Positions 60,422 through 64,000 of a DNA stretch of 64,000 nucleotides are shown here, piece after piece; the first letter of the stretch is position 1, and each line of letters opens with the position of its first letter. The position numbers and the translations under genes were made by a program. Where the stretch lies: assembly GCA_963799245.1 (NCBI GenBank), contig CAWCWN010000001.1:91758-155757 (forward strand). The letters are read 5' to 3'. Source of the DNA: CAWCWN01 sp963799245. GTDB taxonomy: Bacteria; Chloroflexota; Ktedonobacteria; Ktedonobacterales; Ktedonobacteraceae. A model generated the notes under the pieces. The model made no database searches, had not been told where the DNA came from, and saw only the letters and a list, made by a program, of their open reading frames with translations.

Positions 60422-61903
60422 CTATGCCTGCAACACCCTGCGCACAGCATCTATATGCGCCTCGACTACAATTCCTCCGTCGCCCTGGGGTATGCCAGTC
60501 AGGCTGTCTTTGAGCAAATTGCCGGTCAGGATCCCGATAACACGATCGTCGCGTTTGATCACGCCCCGTTCCACCAGTTTGCGTATCCCGGCCAGCGCAG
60601 CCGCTGAAGCAGGTTCGCAGCCAATACCGGCGCGATCGATGACGTTTTTTGCCGCTAAAATCTCCGCGTCGGTCACTTCCTCGACCGTACCATCGGTCTC
60701 TTCGATCACGCGACGAGCGCGCATGTAGCTGACGGGATTCCCGATCTTAATGGCCGAGGCCAGGGTTTGCGCATGTACAAGCTCTCGTCTGGCAAAGCCG
60801 TGCTTGAAGCTGCGGTAGAAGGGGTTCGCGCCCGCTGCCTGAATCGCCGCAAAACGTGGCATATGGCTGATAAGTGAGAGCTCATACGCCTGGCGGAAAG
60901 CTTTGCCAATCGCCGAGATATTGCCGAGGTTGCCGGCGGGCAGCACCACCCAGTCCGGAGCCTGCCAATCAAGCTGCTGCAACATCTCAAAACCTATGGC
61001 CTTTTGACCTTCGATGCGAAAGGGGTTGAGAGAATTGAGTAAATAGATGCCAAGCTCACTGCAGACCTGTTCGACCAGGCACATAGCAGCATCAAAATCG
61101 CCATCTACCTGGATGGTCGTGGCTCCATAAGCCAGTGTCTGTGCCAGTTTACCTCCGGCAACATTGCCAGCGGGCAGGAAGACGATGCCACGCATCCCGG
61201 CCTGCGCCGCATATGAAGCAAGTGAAGCGGATGTGTTACCGGTTGAGGCGCAGGCCACGGCTTGAGCACCCAGCAGGCGCGCCATGCTTACCCCCACAGT
61301 CATACCCCGATCTTTGAAGCTGCCCGTCGGGTTTTCACCCTCATGTTTCAAAAAGAGGCGCTCCAGTCCCGCATAGATCCCGATCTGGCGGTGCCCGGCG
61401 CGGCCCGGGCCACAATTTTCCATACCTACGGGGTAGAGCGTGGTATTGCCCTCGGGGCGGCTGACGATATGGCGCTCAGGGAGCGGTAGAAGCAGCTCAC
61501 GGTATCGCCAAACGCCGCTGTGATCCAACAGCAAACGATCGGCGCTTATGGACCAGATGGGAGGCGCCGCCGCGCGTTCGTCAAAAAGCTGGCGTAACTT
61601 CGCGCCAGCGGGAGGAACGAGGTCGCTGTCAAACTCGACCTTCGCGTAGGCATCAAAAGGAGCCAGCGGCGGCCTGGGAAAGCTGGGCTTCACCTCAACA
61701 TCAAGCACGCCGCCGCAATCACAGCGATAGCGGGGGGCAGCCCCGGCCTCTACACTCGCATAGAGGGCAGCACATTCCACACAGCGTAGAAAAACCGCTT
61801 GCAAGGCCTCAATAACCTCTGCGGCCGGCGCATTATTTGTTGATTGGGAATTCTTCACCGGACCTTGCTGGGGACCAGTAGAATTGGTCTTCATTGCGGG
61901 CAC
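60422..61903 (-). CDS. thrC: Threonine synthase
   Basis: PLP enzyme turning O-phosphohomoserine into threonine. The PLP lysine is in NPTGSFKDRGMTVGVSMARL; the substrate region LKHEGENPT, ACASTGNTSASLASYAAQAG and VVLPAGNLGNISAIGKAF are typical. Near the N-terminus, CVEC and CDCGG form a small zinc-like module seen in many bacterial threonine synthases. The first ~28 residues are low complexity and lie within the thrB reading region; the start GTG 61903, after AAAGGAAG, overlaps thrB by 71 bases. The length of 493 residues is long because of this tail and an internal linker. Confidence 0.93.
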   Translation of the reverse strand: MPAMKTNSTGPQQGPVKNSQSTNNAPAAEVIEALQAVFLRCVECAALYASVEAGAAPRYRCDCGGVLDVEVKPSFPRPPLAPFDAYAKVEFDSDLVPPAGAKLRQLFDERAAAPPIWSISADRLLLDHSGVWRYRELLLPLPERHIVSRPEGNTTLYPVGMENCGPGRAGHRQIGIYAGLERLFLKHEGENPTGSFKDRGMTVGVSMARLLGAQAVACASTGNTSASLASYAAQAGMRGIVFLPAGNVAGGKLAQTLAYGATTIQVDGDFDAAMCLVEQVCSELGIYLLNSLNPFRIEGQKAIGFEMLQQLDWQAPDWVVLPAGNLGNISAIGKAFRQAYELSLISHMPRFAAIQAAGANPFYRSFKHGFARRELVHAQTLASAIKIGNPVSYMRARRVIEETDGTVEEVTDAEILAAKNVIDRAGIGCEPASAAALAGIRKLVERGVIKRDDRVIGILTGNLLKDSLTGIPQGDGGIVVEAHIDAVRRVLQA

Positions 61904-62873
61904 TTGCTTCCTTTCTCATGCGGCTGCGAGATGTATTGAGTATGCGCGCTCCATGTTGGTCCGCGCGTAAAATTGCTCCCGTACCTTCAACGCCGGCTGC
62001 GCGAGCAGCCTCCTGCATCGCCTGCAGCACCTCTCTGAAACGAGAGCTTGCCAGAGCAATCAATGATGAGCCGCCACCAGAGAGGCTGGCTCCATGCGCA
62101 CCGGCGGCGATAGCAGCGTCGATAATAGCTGGCATGGCAGGGAAAAGAGCCAGGCGGTATGGCTGATGCAGACGATCCTGCATGGCCTCAGCAATCAGCT
62201 CATAGCGCCCGGTCTGCAGGGCCGTCAGAAGTAATGCTACCCTCCCTGTATTAAAGGTCACATCGGCTTTTGAATAACTGCCAGGCAACAGCTTCCTTCC
62301 TGCCACCGTATCCATGGGAAATGACGGCGTAAAAACAATTGCCCTGAGCGCATCCGGGAACGGCGTCTTCACCGCCCGGATCGTTCCCTCCACACTGGTT
62401 GTGGCTACCAGACCCCCCAGAAGCGCCGGCGCAACATTATCGGGGTGGTTACCCGCCTCTGCCTCCACAGCCAGCATTAACAATTCCTCTTTACTCACAG
62501 CCATATCTTGCATGCGCAAAAATTCGTTCGCGACCACCAATCCTCCCACAACCGCGGTGGCGCTGCTTCCCAGGCCACAGCCCGGCGGAATCGCGATCGT
62601 CATGCGAATACTTACAGCAGGCAACTTGACGTGCTGCCGCTCGAACAGCAAAGCGAAAGAGCGGAAAAACAGGTTATCCGCTCCTGTAGAAAGACCCGCA
62701 CCCAGTGCCCCGTGCACCTCAATGCCCGGATGAAACGGGTCGCTTCCGCTCTCCTCCACCTGAAAGCGATTATACAGTTGTAGAGCCAGGCCAAGGCTAT
62801 CAAAGCCTGGCCCCAGGTTAGCCGAGGTAGCTGGCGTTAAAACCGTTACCGAGGCAGGAAATACCGATGCCAT
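61833..62873 (-). CDS. thrB: Homoserine kinase
   Basis: GHMP kinase that phosphorylates homoserine before thrC. The N-terminal TVLTPATSANLGPGFDSLGL and the ATP loop IPPGCGLGSSATAVVGGLVV are diagnostic, and the C-terminal AHGASLSGGGSSLIALAS is the third GHMP motif. ATG 62873 begins the conserved strand; an upstream ATG at 62903 would add ten residues. The last ~30 residues (RKEASARNEDQFYWSPARSG) extend beyond the usual end and overlap thrC in another frame. The 119 bp between its start and the end of ilvE hold no clear regulatory element. Confidence 0.93.
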   Translation of the reverse strand: MASVFPASVTVLTPATSANLGPGFDSLGLALQLYNRFQVEESGSDPFHPGIEVHGALGAGLSTGADNLFFRSFALLFERQHVKLPAVSIRMTIAIPPGCGLGSSATAVVGGLVVANEFLRMQDMAVSKEELLMLAVEAEAGNHPDNVAPALLGGLVATTSVEGTIRAVKTPFPDALRAIVFTPSFPMDTVAGRKLLPGSYSKADVTFNTGRVALLLTALQTGRYELIAEAMQDRLHQPYRLALFPAMPAIIDAAIAAGAHGASLSGGGSSLIALASSRFREVLQAMQEAARAAGVEGTGAILRADQHGARILNTSRSRMRKEASARNEDQFYWSPARSGEEFPINK

Positions 62874-63022
62874 CGCCTGTACCCTGCCTTTCTGATGAAA
62901 CACGCATATTCCTTCTCAATTGGTGAGTCTATTCTATCATGAATAGCGATAATTGTATATGAGCGTCACACTTTTATTTCCTGCGCCTGTAGATATCAGT
63001 AATCCGCCAGTACCGCCAGTAT

Positions 63023-64000
63023 TTATTCATAGACCGGCGTTACCCAGTCGCGGTAGCGCTCATCCTCGCCACGGCAGGCCTTGAGATAACTGGCCTGAAG
63101 CTGCATGGTAAAGGTTCCAGGCCGACCTGTCCCCACAGGACGATTGTCCACGCTGGCAACTGGTGAAATCTGCACGCCCGTTCCGCACAAAAACATCTCG
63201 TCAGCGGCATAGAGCTCTGTACGGTCAATGCGCCGCTCTTCCACCGCTATCCCAGGCTCTTTGGCGAGCATCTCAATTAAGGAATTGCGGGTAACGCCCT
63301 CCAGTATGTCATCGGAGATGGCGGGCGTGATGAGTTTGCCAGCGCGCAGGATAAAAAGATTGCACGAACTGCCCTCGGAAACGAAACCATCGTGTGTCAG
63401 CAGGATAGTCTCATCAAAGCCCGCTGCGCCGGCATCGTCAATGGCGAGAGAACTATTGATATATGCTCCTGAAACCTTGGCTCGGATAGGCATGGCATTG
63501 CTGTTGGCTCGCCGCCAGGAAGAGGTACAGACCTTCAAACCCGCGGCGATGTCGACATAGTTGCCCATGGGGAATGTATAGATGGTGACATCATCTTCAA
63601 TCGAGCTAAGCGTTAGTTTAATCGTGCGCGCGGCCTTATAGGTCAACGGGCGTACATAGACGTCTGAGCGATAGCCGTGTTTGCGAACGAGCTCAACAGT
63701 TATACGGCAGAGATCATCTATGCTTTCACGCGGCTTCATGCGCAGAGTGTTCCAGGAATTGGCCATGCGCTCATAATGTTCCCGCAGTTTGAGCAGGTAG
63801 AGCTGCTCATGGTCTGCGTTCCAGTAGCCGCGAATACCCTCGAAGCAGGCTGTGCCGTAGTTCAGGGCATGAGTCGCCACGCTTACCTTGGCCTCGCTCA
63901 TAGGTACGATTTTACCTTGAAAATAGGCATAGCCCTCTTCAAGGCCCAGGACGGGTATTTTCGGTGCCTCGGTCTGCGCCGGCTGGCCGGCCTGGTGGTT
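63023..64000 (-). CDS. ilvE: Branched-chain amino acid aminotransferase (5' end outside window)
   Basis: PLP transaminase for leucine, isoleucine and valine, fold type IV. The reading frame stays open to the right edge of the window. Before the first in-frame ATG (63901) it encodes GYAYFQGKIVPMSEAKVSVA, the normal start of IlvE, so the true start is beyond 64000. Conserved parts include THALNYGTACFEGIRGYW, YVRPLTYKAART, the PLP lysine in MPIRAKVSGAYINSSLAIDD, TNN-like SEGSSCNLFILRAGKLITP, ILEGVTRNSLIEML and EMFLCGTGVQISPVASVDNR. The N-terminal ~15 residues visible are low complexity, Pro/Gln/Ala-rich. Confidence 0.93.
   Translation of the reverse strand, partial: NHQAGQPAQTEAPKIPVLGLEEGYAYFQGKIVPMSEAKVSVATHALNYGTACFEGIRGYWNADHEQLYLLKLREHYERMANSWNTLRMKPRESIDDLCRITVELVRKHGYRSDVYVRPLTYKAARTIKLTLSSIEDDVTIYTFPMGNYVDIAAGLKVCTSSWRRANSNAMPIRAKVSGAYINSSLAIDDAGAAGFDETILLTHDGFVSEGSSCNLFILRAGKLITPAISDDILEGVTRNSLIEMLAKEPGIAVEERRIDRTELYAADEMFLCGTGVQISPVASVDNRPVGTGRPGTFTMQLQASYLKACRGEDERYRDWVTPVYE

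Noticed and set aside
1..64000. tRNA, rRNA or CRISPR array
   Set aside because: Looked for T-loop-like motifs and regularly spaced direct repeats; found none. Only the 87-bp period tandem pair at 27.5 kb repeats regularly, and two copies without unique spacers is not a CRISPR array.

Overview
The window is about 64 kb of moderately GC-rich bacterial chromosome, densely coded on both strands, with no tRNA, rRNA or CRISPR array that I could find. The gene set suggests a Gram-positive-like (monoderm) Chloroflexota, most plausibly Ktedonobacteria. It includes MurT/GatD lipid II amidation enzymes, a LytR-CpsA-Psr protein, long-form HPF, RqcH, NrdR, a bacterial XPB helicase, CO-dehydrogenase-type accessory genes, and IS66 and ISAs1 elements. 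The taxonomic call is inference from content; no marker gene was compared.

Layout. 1-15.6 kb: murJ (its 5' end may lie outside the window), homoserine dehydrogenase, a pseudokinase-FHA protein beside an LCP protein, a CoxD/CoxE/XdhC accessory cluster, an M29 aminopeptidase, an rqcH gene broken by a one-base length change in a G-tract, gmk, glpX and an NADP-type icd. 15.8-24.9 kb: topA, an intact ISAs1-family element with a 10-bp target duplication, the murT-gatD operon, an orphan ClpX-type zinc-finger protein, hpf and nrdR. 25.3-38.2 kb: a large TPR protein, a tandem structured repeat, two unrecognised proteins and an oligopeptide ABC transporter. The transporter has two paralogous lipoproteins, a frameshifted oppB, then oppC, oppD and oppF; a 60-nt perfect hairpin and a strong internal promoter separate the lipoproteins from the permease genes. 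38.2-39.2 kb: two receiver-only response regulators, one with a Glu phospho-acceptor and an in-frame stop inside a palindrome.

39.4-49.8 kb: a ThiF/MoeB-type E1 enzyme, metG, a GNAT, a ROK kinase and the tRNA t6A group tsaD-rimI-tsaB-tsaE. A zinc-ribbon protein follows, then an intact IS66-family element with an 8-bp target duplication, and yraN. 50-58.7 kb: an alpha/beta hydrolase pseudogene, yebC-ruvC-ruvA, small unknowns, a receiver-GGDEF protein, an alpha/beta hydrolase paired with an XPB-like helicase, and a thioredoxin-fold protein that lacks its first active-site Cys. 58.7-64 kb: manA, a small membrane protein, thrC and thrB (overlapping), and ilvE running off the right edge.

Working together: hom, thrB and thrC supply threonine, and ilvE serves branched-chain amino acids. 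murJ, murT, gatD and the LCP protein serve the cell wall. tsaB/D/E make the t6A tRNA modification, and the TPR-to-oppF region imports peptides. The most distinctive signals are small-scale: slippage-prone or invertible sequences that switch or break genes (rqcH, the receiver gene), a palindromic element translated as the same peptide in two unrelated proteins (MurT and OppC), and a long tandem structured repeat upstream of an unknown gene. Two cleanly bounded insertion sequences point to recent transposition.
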